Positions 17,530 to 26,860 are shown, counted from the first letter of the stretch. The stretch is 35,385 bases of DNA from Candidatus Sarmatiella mevalonica (GCF_016751895.1 NZ_JACVVM010000004.1:1-35385), one strand, 5' to 3'. Notes: a model not told the origin generated them from the sequence alone. Translations and numbers: made by a program.

Positions 17530-18354
17530 CTAACGCGCGGTCCATCCACCATCTATAGTAATCGCACTACCAGTAATAGACATAGCCCCTTCTGATACTA
17601 AAAATAATACTAGTTGCGCTATTTCCGAAACCTCTATAAATCTCTTATTTGCATGAGACCCCAGAATAATTTCATCCATTACCTGCGTCTCTGAACAATT
17701 TCTACACTTAGCAGTATCAGCTATCTGCTTTACTACCAGATCTGTTTTTACATAACCAGGGCATATAGCATTCACACTCACTCCATGCTCTGCGCACTCT
17801 AGCGCAACGCTCTTAGTCATGCCAATTAAACCATGTTTTGCAGCAACATAAGCGCTTTTATATGGAGACGCAACCAAACCGTGAGCAGAAGCTACATTCA
17901 CTATCCTCCCCCATTTTTGTTGTTTCATATGTGCTATAGTCTGTTTAATGGTATAAAAACTAGAAAGTAAATCTACTCTTATAATCTGCTCGAATTTGTC
18001 ATCAGGAAATTCTTCTATACATGATACACATTGTACTCCTGCATTATTAATTAAAATATCCACATACATTCCAGCATTTTGTATTTTATTAAACATATCG
18101 CTAATTTCCGATGGATTAGCTAGGTTAGCGGCATAATAATGTACGTTTTTTGCGCCTAACTTTCTTAAACTCTCCAGTTTTTGCGCTGCCATTTCTGCTT
18201 GCAACAAATCATGAATAATGAGCTGTGCCCCGCACGTTGCCATATCTGCGGCGATGCCAAAGCCAATGCCACCAAGCCCTCCAGTGATTAAAGCTGTTTT
18301 ATCTGATAAATCTAAACTCAATTTATTACTCCTTTCTATAGTCATATATATCAA
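17530..18354 (-). CDS. bdhA: D-3-hydroxybutyrate dehydrogenase
   Basis: This 274-residue short-chain dehydrogenase interconverts (R)-3-hydroxybutyrate and acetoacetate with NAD. It matches the bacterial BdhA pattern closely: TGGLGGIG cofactor loop (24-31), NNAGVQ, the long conserved stretch NVASAHGLVASPYKSAY, and the catalytic pair Y169-x3-K173. AICPGYVKTDLV, KQIADTAK and the ending AITIDGGWTAR are also typical. ATG codons at residues 1 and 4 are both possible starts. It sits between a lipoprotein gene (19 bp upstream) and virB4 (18 bp downstream). With phaB it implies turnover of hydroxybutyrate or PHB. Confidence 0.93.
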   Translation of the reverse strand: MIYMTIERSNKLSLDLSDKTALITGGLGGIGFGIAADMATCGAQLIIHDLLQAEMAAQKLESLRKLGAKNVHYYAANLANPSEISDMFNKIQNAGMYVDILINNAGVQCVSCIEEFPDDKFEQIIRVDLLSSFYTIKQTIAHMKQQKWGRIVNVASAHGLVASPYKSAYVAAKHGLIGMTKSVALECAEHGVSVNAICPGYVKTDLVVKQIADTAKCRNCSETQVMDEIILGSHANKRFIEVSEIAQLVLFLVSEGAMSITGSAITIDGGWTAR

Positions 18355-18373
18355 CGAATATTTATTATTAATC

Positions 18374-19036
18374 TCACACTGAATCTGTATTGCATTTAGA
18401 GCAAGACCCCTTGCTCTCGTCTACATCATGCGTTAGCATGCTCTTCTCGCTATTTTTGCTAACACTAGTTCTTTCTAAAGATTCTGATATGTTTTCATTG
18501 ATCTCAGCTGTGGGTTGCTGATGCTTCATCAATTCCTCTCTTGTTTGCACGAGCATAGCGCGCAATTCTTCTAACTCTTTCCTAAGCTGCTCTTCTTGAT
18601 TAGTGCTAGCATCTATAGTTTCGTTAGCTTGTTTTAATTGCTTAGCGCCACTCTTTTGTTTTTTATTTTTTTGCGAGGAAGTTTCTTGGCGTGCCATTTC
18701 TCCCTCCTTCTTAATCATGGCGATATACATTTGTTTATGCAGATCTTTTGAGCTAATAATCTTCTCAATCTCGTCAATTTGCTCTTCCTCTTCTTGATTT
18801 ATGCGATTTTGCGCAATATTGCGCTTTGCAAGCTCAATGTATTTTGTATTATAAAGTGGTAACTTTTTACCATTTTTTATCGTCTTGTCTGTATGTAGGT
18901 TAGGGTTGGAACAACCAAAAAGTAAGAAAGCACATAATAGTAACGCCGTGTATTGCTTAAATAACAAAACTATGCTCTGCTTATTCCTTTTTGATAATAT
19001 TTTGATATGATGTAATGATAACTTTGCTACTATCAT
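18374..19036 (-). CDS. Lipoprotein with coiled-coil region, function unknown
   Basis: This 220-residue protein has a lipoprotein signal: a hydrophobic run (about 29-40) ending in LLFGC, the lipobox, so it is probably anchored in a membrane and faces the periplasm. The n-region before it is unusually long (about 28 residues), and a TTG at codon 24 could be the true start. Residues 70-180 are rich in Glu, Lys and Gln and look like an interrupted coiled coil (QLRKELEELRAMLVQTREEL). Two cysteines near the C-terminus (CSKC) could form a disulfide. It is first of a probable lipoprotein-bdhA-virB4 transcript. A structural role with secretion is possible but only by position. Confidence 0.65.
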   Translation of the reverse strand: MIVAKLSLHHIKILSKRNKQSIVLLFKQYTALLLCAFLLFGCSNPNLHTDKTIKNGKKLPLYNTKYIELAKRNIAQNRINQEEEEQIDEIEKIISSKDLHKQMYIAMIKKEGEMARQETSSQKNKKQKSGAKQLKQANETIDASTNQEEQLRKELEELRAMLVQTREELMKHQQPTAEINENISESLERTSVSKNSEKSMLTHDVDESKGSCSKCNTDSV

Positions 19037-19204
19037 GCAAAACCTTGTTGAATGTTCAATAGTTTTAGAAAAAATACCTCTGTATTTAAATTATATTAGG
19101 CAGTTTTACTGCATAGCAAGTATTAGCAATGTGTTATATGTATTTATCTATAAGTTGAATCATTGATATCACTATACCATAGTTATATCCCACGGCACCT
19201 GGTT

Positions 19205-19990
19205 ATGAAAGATTCGCGCAATATAAAGCTAGCTATCATCGGCTCTAATAGCTCACACTCCCTTGAACTAAAGGACAAATTGGATGCGTTATATGATGCA
19301 GTTCAACCGGAATGCGCGGATGTTATAGTGGTGATTGGAGGTGATGGATTCATGTTGCATACTATACATCAATATCTGCACCTGAATTTGCCCTTTTATG
19401 GAATTAATACAGGCTCTGTTGGATTTTTAATGAACGATTTGGGCGTAGAATGTAGTAATATACCCCAAACGATTCAAAATAGTATTGCTGCAACAATCAG
19501 ACCTCTAGATATAGAGGCAGAAAACGTCGAAGGTGTAAAATTTCATTTGCGAGCTATAAATGAAGTAGCTCTTTTTAGAAAAACTAGTCAGGCCTGTAAA
19601 ATCTCAATTAAAGTAAACGGTCTCACTAGAATACCTCAGCTCATTGCTGATGGAGTGATTGTAGCAACTGCGGCTGGTAGTAGCGCATATAATTTTTCTG
19701 CGGGCGGGACAATAGTACCTATACATTCTCGACTACTTTGCATCACTCCCATCTCGCCTTTTCGCCCTAGAAAGTGGCATGGCGCACTCTTGCCATTTTC
19801 TGCAAGTATAGAATGTGATATATTAGAAGAGCGAGAGAGAGTTGGTAATATTTCGGCTGATTTTCAAGAAATCCAAGATGTAAAAAAATTTGTCGTACAA
19901 GAATCAAAAACCGATGTAATTAATATTCTATTTAATACTACTCACTCTCTAGAAGAAAAGGTCATGAGGGAGCAATTTATATATTTTTAA
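19205..19990 (+). CDS. nadK: NAD kinase
   Basis: NadK phosphorylates NAD to NADP. The GGDG nucleotide motif is at residues 45-48 from the chosen start. The family's NE motif appears in AINEVALFR, and the DGVIVATAAGSSAYNFSAGG segment is characteristic. I use the ATG at 19205 (261 residues); a TTG at 19163 is in frame but would add an unusual N-terminal tail, and neither has a clear ribosome-binding site. It opens a same-strand run (nadK, thyX, ppiD-like, kdsB, recR) with gaps of 54 bp or less, probably one operon. Confidence 0.94.
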   Translation: MKDSRNIKLAIIGSNSSHSLELKDKLDALYDAVQPECADVIVVIGGDGFMLHTIHQYLHLNLPFYGINTGSVGFLMNDLGVECSNIPQTIQNSIAATIRPLDIEAENVEGVKFHLRAINEVALFRKTSQACKISIKVNGLTRIPQLIADGVIVATAAGSSAYNFSAGGTIVPIHSRLLCITPISPFRPRKWHGALLPFSASIECDILEERERVGNISADFQEIQDVKKFVVQESKTDVINILFNTTHSLEEKVMREQFIYF

Positions 19991-20039
19991 TCTTTGAATT
20001 TTTTATAATAATTACAATAAATATCAGGAAACGAACGGC

Positions 20040-20954
20040 ATGACACAAGAACAACCAAAAACTTTAACAGCTAGACCAACCGTAGAAGAATTAGAGAAAA
20101 TCATTGCGCAGCCAATACCCATCTTAGATAAGGGGTTTATCAGGCTAGTAGATTATATGGGAGACGACGCGGCGGTGGTGCAAGCCGCCAGGGTGTCTTA
20201 TGGCGTTGGTACCAAGCAGTCTAGCCAAGACAAAGCTCTTATCAATTACCTAATGCGACATAGACACACCAGTCCATTTGAAATGTGTGAGATAAAACTG
20301 CATATCAAGCTCCCTATCTTTATTGCAAGACAATGGATTAGGCACAGAACCGCTAGTGTGAACGAGTATTCTGCTCGCTATTCTATTTTAAGTAATGAGT
20401 TCTATCTACCAAGTCTAGAGCAAGTAAAGCCCCAAGCCAAAAACAACAAGCAGTGCAGTGCAGACGCACCGTTACCAACGCAAGAAGCAATGGAGGTGTT
20501 AGAAATTTTAAAACAAGACGCGCTTCGTAATTACGAACACTATATTCACATGATGAACCAGGACGAGGAGGGGAACTGCATTAATGCAAACCGTTTTGGA
20601 ATTAGCAGAGAATTAGCGAGGATGAATCTAACATTGAACTATTATACTCAATGGTATTGGAAAACTAACCTCAGAAATCTATTGCATTTTTTAGATCTAA
20701 GATGTAGCCCGCACGCCCAATATGAAATAAGAGTGTATGCTCTTGCTCTCATGGATGTAGTAAAAAAATGGGTGCCTATGGTTGCTCAGGCATTCGAAGA
20801 ACATGTCTCCAATGGCATAACCTTGTCTGCTAGCGCTAAGGAGCTAATTAAGCGTATTATACATAAACAACCGCACAAAGAACAATTAGATAATATGAAT
20901 AAAAAGGAGTTGGCTCAGATTACAGAGATTTTTGGTATAGAAGATCTGGTATAA
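20040..20954 (+). CDS. thyX: Flavin-dependent thymidylate synthase ThyX
   Basis: ThyX makes dTMP from dUMP using FAD, NADPH and methylene-tetrahydrofolate; the unrelated ThyA uses folate as reductant. The signature [15 protein letters not shown] is intact at residues 101-115. The fold's other conserved points are visible, including SPFEM and the late [12 protein letters not shown] segment. The length of 304 residues is usual for alphaproteobacteria. AGGAAA lies about ten bases before the ATG. ThyX is the standard thymidylate synthase in Rickettsiales. Confidence 0.97.
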   Translation: MTQEQPKTLTARPTVEELEKIIAQPIPILDKGFIRLVDYMGDDAAVVQAARVSYGVGTKQSSQDKALINYLMRHRHTSPFEMCEIKLHIKLPIFIARQWIRHRTASVNEYSARYSILSNEFYLPSLEQVKPQAKNNKQCSADAPLPTQEAMEVLEILKQDALRNYEHYIHMMNQDEEGNCINANRFGISRELARMNLTLNYYTQWYWKTNLRNLLHFLDLRCSPHAQYEIRVYALALMDVVKKWVPMVAQAFEEHVSNGITLSASAKELIKRIIHKQPHKEQLDNMNKKELAQITEIFGIEDLV

Positions 20955-21008
20955 TCAATCATAGAAAATAGATACGCATCAAATTAATAAAGACTGAAAA
21001 ACGATAAA

Positions 21009-22568
21009 ATGTTATCTCATATTAGAAAAAATAGTAATAATCTCTTTTTCCGCGCGCTTTTTGTTTTAGTTCTCATTGCCTTTGCTTATGGTTTAAAGCA
21101 AAGCTATCGCGCTGATCAAGAAGATGCTGCTATAGTACAATTTCGTAATGCGCAAACAATTAAACGTAGCGACTTTCTGGAAGAAAAATATCGATTCGTT
21201 CAAAACGTACAGAAAAATCTAGATAATAACATAAGTTACGAGGAGCTAGGTAATATACAAAACAATCCAGCGGTAAATCTAGAAATATTAAACGATATGA
21301 TTTATCGCAGGTTACTAGATAACTTAGTGCAAGATTATTGCCTCGATCTATCTAGCGCTGATGTGATGGAATTAATTAAAAATAACTTGATTGAATCTAA
21401 TCAGAATAACTATGACCTAGACAAACAACGCCAGCTTATTCTTAGCATAGGCGAGGTTATTAAGGCCGAGGAATTGCGCAAATTGCTCATCTCGTCATTG
21501 CAAGACACAACCATCCTCCCAAACTCGTTAATATCTCATTTATCCTTGTTTAATAAACAAATTAAAGTGTTTGATCTTGTGGTTATGAAATTAGATGAAA
21601 AATTTGATCAAAGCACAACGCAGCAACCAACAGAAGAGGAGCTAAAGGAGTTTTATCAGAATAATATTTATCAATTCGAAATACCAGAAAAGCGCTCATT
21701 TAGCTATATCTACATACCTTTCGCATCCATTGAGAAGAATATCGCAACTGTGAATGATGAAGAGGTGCAAGCCTTCACGCAGGAAAATAGTGAAGATGTA
21801 GAGAGTTTAGAGCCGCAAAAAATACAAGAAATGGCTCAAAATAATAAAAATAAAAGTGAATTGCAGAATCTGATTAGAGCGGTGGAGAATGATATCGCAT
21901 CTGGTTTAGATCTCAAAGATTTATCTAGTAAATACAATTGGGCGGCGTGCGAAGCGTTAGCGCTAGCATATAATGACTTACTGAATGCAGAACAAAAAGA
22001 TGAGCTCAAGCAAGGAGCGAATCATATTTTTGATTTAGAAATAGGCGAGGTGTCTTATCCAATAGAACTAAACAGCGGTTTGTTGATTGTGCATATGCAT
22101 GAAATTAAAAATCAATATACACAAAACTTCGAAGAAGTGCGCGTGCAAGTTACTAAAGGGTGGAGAGAAGAAAGAAATAAGGAGAATAATTATAAATTAA
22201 TGCAACAATTAAATAAAGACTTTGATGCAACAAAAATAAGCTCTCTGGACGGAGCATATGCAAAGTTAAAAATTTATCGTGGTCTACTAAGTAATAACTT
22301 TGCTACCAGAGTAACTAACATAGAATTTAACGATAACTTTTATGAGGCATTAGCCAGCACCCCTAACAACGGAGTTACGTTGGTGGCTGATAATGAAGAC
22401 TACGCCTATTTTGCTTATGTTAGGGAAACTAGAACAAGTAAAAAACCGGAAACGCCAGAAGAAAGAGCGGAAATCAAGGATGAGATAAAGAGCTTATTGC
22501 TTGAAGAAATCATAAATTATGAATATAAAACCCAAGAAGTAGATATTAAACAAAAAGACTTAAAATGA
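21009..22568 (+). CDS. PpiD/SurA-like periplasmic folding factor
   Basis: This 519-residue protein starts with a basic tail and one membrane anchor (about 13-29), leaving the bulk in the periplasm. This is the layout of PpiD. A SurA_N-like helical chaperone region follows (about 45-215). A parvulin-like region comes next (about 235-370), recognisable by GLDLKDLSSKY, IFDLEIGEVSYPIE and GLLIVHMHEI. The parvulin part is weakly conserved, so isomerase activity is uncertain. A second helical region closes the protein. PpiD-type factors help fold outer-membrane proteins leaving the Sec channel. Confidence 0.78.
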   Translation: MLSHIRKNSNNLFFRALFVLVLIAFAYGLKQSYRADQEDAAIVQFRNAQTIKRSDFLEEKYRFVQNVQKNLDNNISYEELGNIQNNPAVNLEILNDMIYRRLLDNLVQDYCLDLSSADVMELIKNNLIESNQNNYDLDKQRQLILSIGEVIKAEELRKLLISSLQDTTILPNSLISHLSLFNKQIKVFDLVVMKLDEKFDQSTTQQPTEEELKEFYQNNIYQFEIPEKRSFSYIYIPFASIEKNIATVNDEEVQAFTQENSEDVESLEPQKIQEMAQNNKNKSELQNLIRAVENDIASGLDLKDLSSKYNWAACEALALAYNDLLNAEQKDELKQGANHIFDLEIGEVSYPIELNSGLLIVHMHEIKNQYTQNFEEVRVQVTKGWREERNKENNYKLMQQLNKDFDATKISSLDGAYAKLKIYRGLLSNNFATRVTNIEFNDNFYEALASTPNNGVTLVADNEDYAYFAYVRETRTSKKPETPEERAEIKDEIKSLLLEEIINYEYKTQEVDIKQKDLK

Positions 22569-22618
22569 TTTTTTAGAAGATATACATTCATTACCTATAA
22601 CAAATACTCGCAATCGAT

Positions 22619-23374
22619 ATGCTAAACACGGCCGTTATAATACCAACAAGACTACATTCTCAGAGACTGCCGCACAAACCGCTGCAAACAATAGGAGAGT
22701 ATAGCTTAATAGAACATGTTGTGTTGAATGTGTATAAAAAAATACAATGCAATGTATACCTCGCCACAGACTCTGAGTCTATCGCTGATGCAGTTGCTAA
22801 GCATAGCGTACCCGTGATTATCACTCCGGAATTACCATCTGGCACAGACAGAGTACACCATGCTATCCAACAGATAGACCCCCAGCGTAACATTCAATAT
22901 GTCGTGAACTTGCAGGGAGATATGCCATTTATAGAACCAGACCTTATTAACCAGATGCTCCATCAGCTACACCAAACAGAATGCGATATCCTTACCTTAG
23001 CAAGAAAAGGGGAGTGTGTGATGCAAAAGCAGCAATTTGTGAAGATTATCTCGGATGCCTACAATAGAGCGTTATACTTTTCTCGCAACGATATTCCGTA
23101 TGGGGCGCAGCAATTTTTATACCACACTGGCATATATGGCTTTACTAGGTCAGCGCTAGAGCGCTTTGTAGCGCTCCCCCCATCGAATCTTGAAACTATC
23201 GAAAATCTAGAGCAGCTTAGGGCGATAGAGCATGGCATGCACGTGAGTTTAATGCATCATTATCAAGAGGTGATATCTGTAGACACTCAAGAAGATTTAG
23301 AAAATGCCCGAGAGTTTTGGCGCAAGACTCAACAATCGTCACCTGCAACAAATCTTGCTCATTCTAATGTCTAG
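22619..23374 (+). CDS. kdsB: 3-deoxy-manno-octulosonate cytidylyltransferase
   Basis: KdsB activates Kdo to CMP-Kdo, needed for the lipid A-Kdo core. The nucleotide-binding start IIPTRLHSQRLPHKPL matches the family, as do YLATDSESI, PSGTDRVHHA, NLQGDMPFI (metal site) and YFSRNDIPYG. HTGIYGFTRSAL and the ETIENLEQLRAIE segment complete the pattern. The length of 251 residues is typical. It implies that a Kdo-containing LPS, or at least its precursor pathway, is or was present. The stop codon overlaps the recR start. Confidence 0.95.
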   Translation: MLNTAVIIPTRLHSQRLPHKPLQTIGEYSLIEHVVLNVYKKIQCNVYLATDSESIADAVAKHSVPVIITPELPSGTDRVHHAIQQIDPQRNIQYVVNLQGDMPFIEPDLINQMLHQLHQTECDILTLARKGECVMQKQQFVKIISDAYNRALYFSRNDIPYGAQQFLYHTGIYGFTRSALERFVALPPSNLETIENLEQLRAIEHGMHVSLMHHYQEVISVDTQEDLENAREFWRKTQQSSPATNLAHSNV

Positions 23375-23960
23375 AAATTTAAATGATATAGAAAAGTTAG
23401 TATACTTTATATCCACTTTGCCTGGGTTAGGCAGCAGATCGGCCCGCAGGATAGTGCTCTATCTTCTGCAAGATAAAGACAATCGGTTACAAACGCTTGA
23501 ACATTTAATACACAACATCTACTCATCTATTCATTGTTGCAGCGAATGCTTCAATTTTTCTTCAGATAAGATATGTGAAATATGCTCTGACCCAAGCAGA
23601 GATAACCAAGTGATAGCGGTTGTGGAAACAGTCGCCGAGTTATGGGCAATAGAGCGGAGCAAGACCTTTAAGGGTAAATATCATGTGCTGAATGCGCAAG
23701 AGAATCATCGCAATCACAGCTCCTTTAATTTAGATAAACTACTTTCTAGGTGTAAGCGACATCAATGTCAAGAATTAATCATCGCAACTAACCCTACGAT
23801 AGAAGGGCAGATGATTGCGCATAGTGTTATTGATTACTTTCATGGTGTGCCGATTCTTATTTCAAAATTGGCATATGGGCTACCAATAGGTGGGGAGCTA
23901 GACTATATAGACGAGGGCACCCTCACTTTGGCAATAAATAGCAGAAGGTTATATGAGTGA
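23370..23960 (+). CDS. recR: Recombination mediator RecR
   Basis: RecR works with RecO and RecF to load RecA on gapped DNA. I place the start at the ATG at 23370, which overlaps the kdsB stop by five bases and gives 196 residues, the normal length; the open frame extends further upstream. The helix-hairpin-helix segment (LPGLGSRSARRI), the four-cysteine zinc finger (CSEC then CEIC) and the Toprim domain (VVETVAELWAIE, ATNPTIEGQ) are all present. So is the closing signature GLPIGGELDYIDEGTL. The overlap with kdsB suggests coupled translation. Confidence 0.96.
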   Translation, partial: SRNLNDIEKLVYFISTLPGLGSRSARRIVLYLLQDKDNRLQTLEHLIHNIYSSIHCCSECFNFSSDKICEICSDPSRDNQVIAVVETVAELWAIERSKTFKGKYHVLNAQENHRNHSSFNLDKLLSRCKRHQCQELIIATNPTIEGQMIAHSVIDYFHGVPILISKLAYGLPIGGELDYIDEGTLTLAINSRRLYE

Positions 23961-23980
23961 GGGGGGTTTATTTTACTAAC

Positions 23981-24007
23981 TGAGCGAAGTTTGAAAAAGA
24001 TGTCTAA
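23981..24007 (-). repeat. Palindromic repeat, copy d, terminal relic
   Basis: GAGCGAAGTTTGAAAAAGATGTCTAAT, just past the recR stop, resembles the repeat end GAGCGAGTTTCGAAAGAGGTCTAAT. Only this end is recognisable. It points the same way as copy e, about 170 bp downstream. Confidence 0.5.
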
Positions 24008-24111
24008 TGATTTCTTATCATCCAATCCTCTTTTTAAGGTTGAGCATTGCGCGACCTATTCTGAAGGGTAATTTTGTTGTCAAAACTCTTTTGCGCTCCT
24101 CATATACTAGA

Positions 24112-24182
24112 GTATGCTGCGGCTCTGTGCTTCGTATACTCCTCGCATTTGCTCATCATGAGCGAGTTTTGAAAGAGGTCTA
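24112..24182 (-). repeat. Palindromic repeat, copy e, half element
   Basis: Reading from GTATGCTGCGGCTCTGTGC to GAAAGAGGTCTA, this is nearly identical to the corresponding half of the copy at 34555-34699. The other half is missing: homology stops near 24112, and CTAGAGTATG replaces the expected sequence. The stretch from here to 24275, between the repeat and the truncated IS630, contains no gene that I recognise. Confidence 0.85.
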
Positions 24183-24275
24183 TTGTTGCCTAAAGCGTCA
24201 TGGCTGCTCTGTATTGCCTAAAAAAGAAATATCTACCTTTGCTGATAAAAAGAAATTCAAGCAATATCCAATTGG

Positions 24276-25169
24276 AGAATTAGGTATTTTAAAGAAATAA
24301 GAAATAGCCTCATATAATTGATTAAATTCAGTAATTTGATTTTTAATCCATCGTTTCATATTAGCCCAAAATTTCTCTATTGGATTCAGAGCCGGTGAAT
24401 ATGGAGGCAAAGAAATGATCCTGCAATTTACTATTCAATCAATTCTTTTGTCTTCTTAGATTTATGAAAAGAAGCATTTTCCATAATTACAACTTGGCCG
24501 GACTTTAATTCCTTAATTAAAACATTCTCCACCTAGCTTTCAAATAATAGTGCATTGCATGGACCATTAATACCATAGGTGCTGTTGACTTATCCTGCTA
24601 TAATATTCGTTCTTTCGTAATGTTTGCCACTCTTTTTACTAACTAGTTTCTCGCCTTTCTTTCCCCATCCCCGATCCTTGCATATCGTCATCTCGATACC
24701 GCTCCCGTCAATATAAACTACACTTTCAGTAGATATATCTTTTATTTTTTCCTGGTAATCTTGACGTCTTTCTTCGCTAGCTTCCAAGTAGGAAAAGTCT
24801 TTTTTTTATAGCGAAAGCCTAGATTTTTTAACCAGTAACTTATTGTAAAAATACTTACTCCAAATTTTTGGGCAGCTTTTTTCAATGTCATATTTTCATT
24901 TAATTTAACGTAGCTTTCAAGTGCTTCTAGATCAATTTTTCTTTTTGAACCACCTCGTTTCTTTGCAAGATAATTGCCTTCTTTTTTATATTTTCGGTAC
25001 CACCTTCCTATTGCTGATACACTTATTTTAAATAATTTAGATGCTTGGTCATAACTATTCCCAGCTTCTAAATATTGTACTACTTTTTCTCTTAAATCAT
25101 TGCTATAGCTTTTTGTCATTTTCCTTTCATTATAACGAAAAATTATATCTAATTCAACCTAAATTACTA
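24276..25169 (-). mobile_element. IS630-family insertion sequence, decayed and truncated (copy 1)
   Basis: The right end carries the full terminal repeat (AATTCAACCTAAATTACTA) with TA at 25170-25171. The left end is lost: similarity to the intact end of copy 2 stops at GAATTAGGTATTTT near 24276. The first ORF (25119-24742) encodes the helix-turn-helix half, 125 residues. An A8 run at its end looks like the frameshift site joining it to the catalytic half. The catalytic half is broken: a deletion near 24590 removes codons present in copy 2 and brings in a stop. The second acidic residue is also changed, MENASFH where copy 2 has MDNASFH. The element is not functional. Confidence 0.92.
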
Positions 25170-25284
25170 TACCATACAAAGTTTTAATTTTGTGCGCAGA
25201 TTTGTCTTGACTCAACATTTCTGCGATATAACCCCACCCCCGTATCTAAATCGGCGTCGTGGTTATCATCAATTAACTTAAACA

Positions 25285-25419
25285 ATGTATGATAATGTTA
25301 TTTACAAAAATTTTTCTTTAATATCCGCTCTCCTTTGCTTTGCATTAATCATTCTTAGTTGCTTTTATTTATTAACTATGAATTCAAAAATTGACGCTAC
25401 ATACATACGTATATTTTAG
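25285..25419 (+). CDS. Possible 44-residue single-pass membrane peptide
   Basis: An ATG-to-TAG frame encodes 44 residues with one clear hydrophobic segment (SLISALLCFALIILSCFYLL) after a short polar N-terminus. There is no convincing ribosome-binding site and the surrounding DNA is AT-rich, where hydrophobic frames arise by chance. It lies in the 450-bp gap between IS630 copy 1 and repeat copy f. I cannot name it. Confidence 0.2.
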   Translation: MYDNVIYKNFSLISALLCFALIILSCFYLLTMNSKIDATYIRIF

Positions 25420-25622
25420 TTGATATGATGCGTCAACTGTTTATGGCAATCCACTAAGCATGTATACCTCTGATCAAATAAGAGTTGGCAAGGGGCGCGG
25501 GAAAGTAGTAAAATCAGATTGGAAATAAAACGCTCACGGAAAACAGAAAGGGCGAAATTGATATCTCATTATAAAAATGAGCGGGATACAAAAATATGCG
25601 ATAGAATCAAGGTAGTTTTCAT

Positions 25623-25772
25623 AAACCTCTTTCACACTCCACTCCTTCATGGCGATATGCGCGTAGTGTCCAACGCGAAATCCTCGCTTAACCCCATGCA
25701 GGCTCGAAGTTCCGTGATTATTCGTACACTCTTCACATTTATTCGTCATGCAGCGAGTTTCGAAGGAAGTCT
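25623..25772 (-). repeat. Palindromic repeat, copy f, full length but diverged
   Basis: This copy of about 150 bp runs from AAACCTCTTTCACACTCCACTCC to GCGAGTTTCGAAGGAAGTCT. Both terminal inverted repeats are recognisable. The interior is more diverged than in copies a, e and h, and the mtaB frame is closed by stops. Its boundary ATTAGAC overlaps the last base of the nuoE stop codon, so it forms the immediate 3' flank of nuoE. Confidence 0.82.
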
Positions 25773-25774
25773 AA

Positions 25775-26287
25775 TCAACCGCGCCCCGCATCACTCTTTT
25801 TTAAGCTACGTATGATATCTATCATCGATTGCGGAGTAACTTTTTCATGACATTCATTATTTATATGCACAACTGGCGCACCGACGCATGCACCTAAACA
25901 CTCCACTTCTGATACAGAAAACAACCCATCCTCACTGATATTTTTGGCATCGCTCACACAGGTTTGCTCGCGAATGAGGGCTAGTAGCTCATCTGATTTT
26001 ACTAAACAGCAGGGGGTAGTGGTGCAAACCTTGAAGTGAAACTTTCCTCGTGGTTCAAGCTGAAACATGCTATAAAACGTAGCAACCTCATATACCCTAA
26101 TATAAGGTAGGTCTAACAATTGTGCCACATACTCCATCGCCTCCACAGACAACCACCCGTCATTTTGGTTCTGCACCAGCATGAGACAGGGTAGCAACGC
26201 ACTCCTTTTTTGGTCTTTCGGATATTTTGCTAAAATCAGATGAAATTTTGCTAAATTTTCACTACTAAACGCAAAAGCATGAGTCAT
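25775..26287 (-). CDS. nuoE: NADH-quinone oxidoreductase subunit E
   Basis: NuoE is the 24-kDa-type subunit of complex I and carries the [2Fe-2S] cluster N1a. The thioredoxin-like fold shows its four ligand cysteines: the pair in CTTTPCC and the pair in ECLGACVGAPV. YEVATFYSMFQLEP is a family hallmark. At 170 residues the length is normal. nuoD and nuoF, its usual neighbours, are absent. It follows cyaY by about 40 bp on the same strand, so the two are probably co-transcribed. The stop codon abuts a palindromic repeat, so the last residues (DAGRG) may have been set by that insertion. Confidence 0.95.
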   Translation of the reverse strand: MTHAFAFSSENLAKFHLILAKYPKDQKRSALLPCLMLVQNQNDGWLSVEAMEYVAQLLDLPYIRVYEVATFYSMFQLEPRGKFHFKVCTTTPCCLVKSDELLALIREQTCVSDAKNISEDGLFSVSEVECLGACVGAPVVHINNECHEKVTPQSMIDIIRSLKKSDAGRG

Positions 26288-26328
26288 GCTTATACCCTAC
26301 AAATAAATTGCCAAATCAGCCAGCGTTG

Positions 26329-26691
26329 TTATAGCTCGTCGCTAGTGGGCGGCTCCGAATATTGGGCATTAAACTGCTTAATGCAGTCTAATTCTATTTG
26401 CAACACGGCAAAAAGCTCTGAGCCATTCTCAGTGTTCAACCATTCACCAGTGGCTGCGTTATATGCAAAATGACTAGGGCCGTTCGTTGGAGAAGAAATC
26501 CATACTTGATTTGCGAAAGAATGTTTATTAATAATAAAAACTCTTTCCTGCTTATCTATTATGCCCACTAGCTCGTTGTTATATTCTATATCTGCACAAT
26601 CATCAATCGTAGAATCAACAAACGATAATATTCTCTCAAAAACATCCAGTAATTCCTGGGTGCTATAAAAACTAAATGTAGGTACACTCAC
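26329..26691 (-). CDS. cyaY: Frataxin-like protein CyaY
   Basis: CyaY/frataxin binds iron and modulates cysteine desulfurase during Fe-S cluster assembly. The fold is recognisable from an N-terminal helix with acidic residues (FERILSFVDSTIDDC), then the sheet DIEYNNELVGII, VFIINKHSFANQVWISSP, SHFAYNAATGEWLN and a last helix. QVWI and the GEW positions are hallmarks. I favour the GTG at 26691 (120 residues), which has AGGA five bases upstream; an ATG at 26742 would add 17 residues not expected for the family. A short acidic tail follows the final helix. Confidence 0.85.
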   Translation of the reverse strand: MSVPTFSFYSTQELLDVFERILSFVDSTIDDCADIEYNNELVGIIDKQERVFIINKHSFANQVWISSPTNGPSHFAYNAATGEWLNTENGSELFAVLQIELDCIKQFNAQYSEPPTSDEL

Positions 26692-26860
26692 ACGCTTCCT
26701 TATATTTTCACAATAATCCCGATGTAGTATATAGATATACAAAAAGGCTTAGTTCCTAAAAATAAAATCTACTTACGGTAGTACTCGTTATGCTTTGTTA
26801 TGGAATATATAATACAATTGAACTATAACCCGTAATTCTTAGAGTTCATCATAACAAAAC

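Noticed and set aside
24007-24300. 97-residue plus-strand reading frame downstream of recR
   Set aside because: It joins repeat copy e, unassigned DNA and the truncated end of IS630 copy 1, so it is a chance frame across a mosaic.
25519-25815. Reading frames on both strands across 25519-25815
   Set aside because: They run through repeat copy f and into nuoE antisense, and no protein family is apparent.
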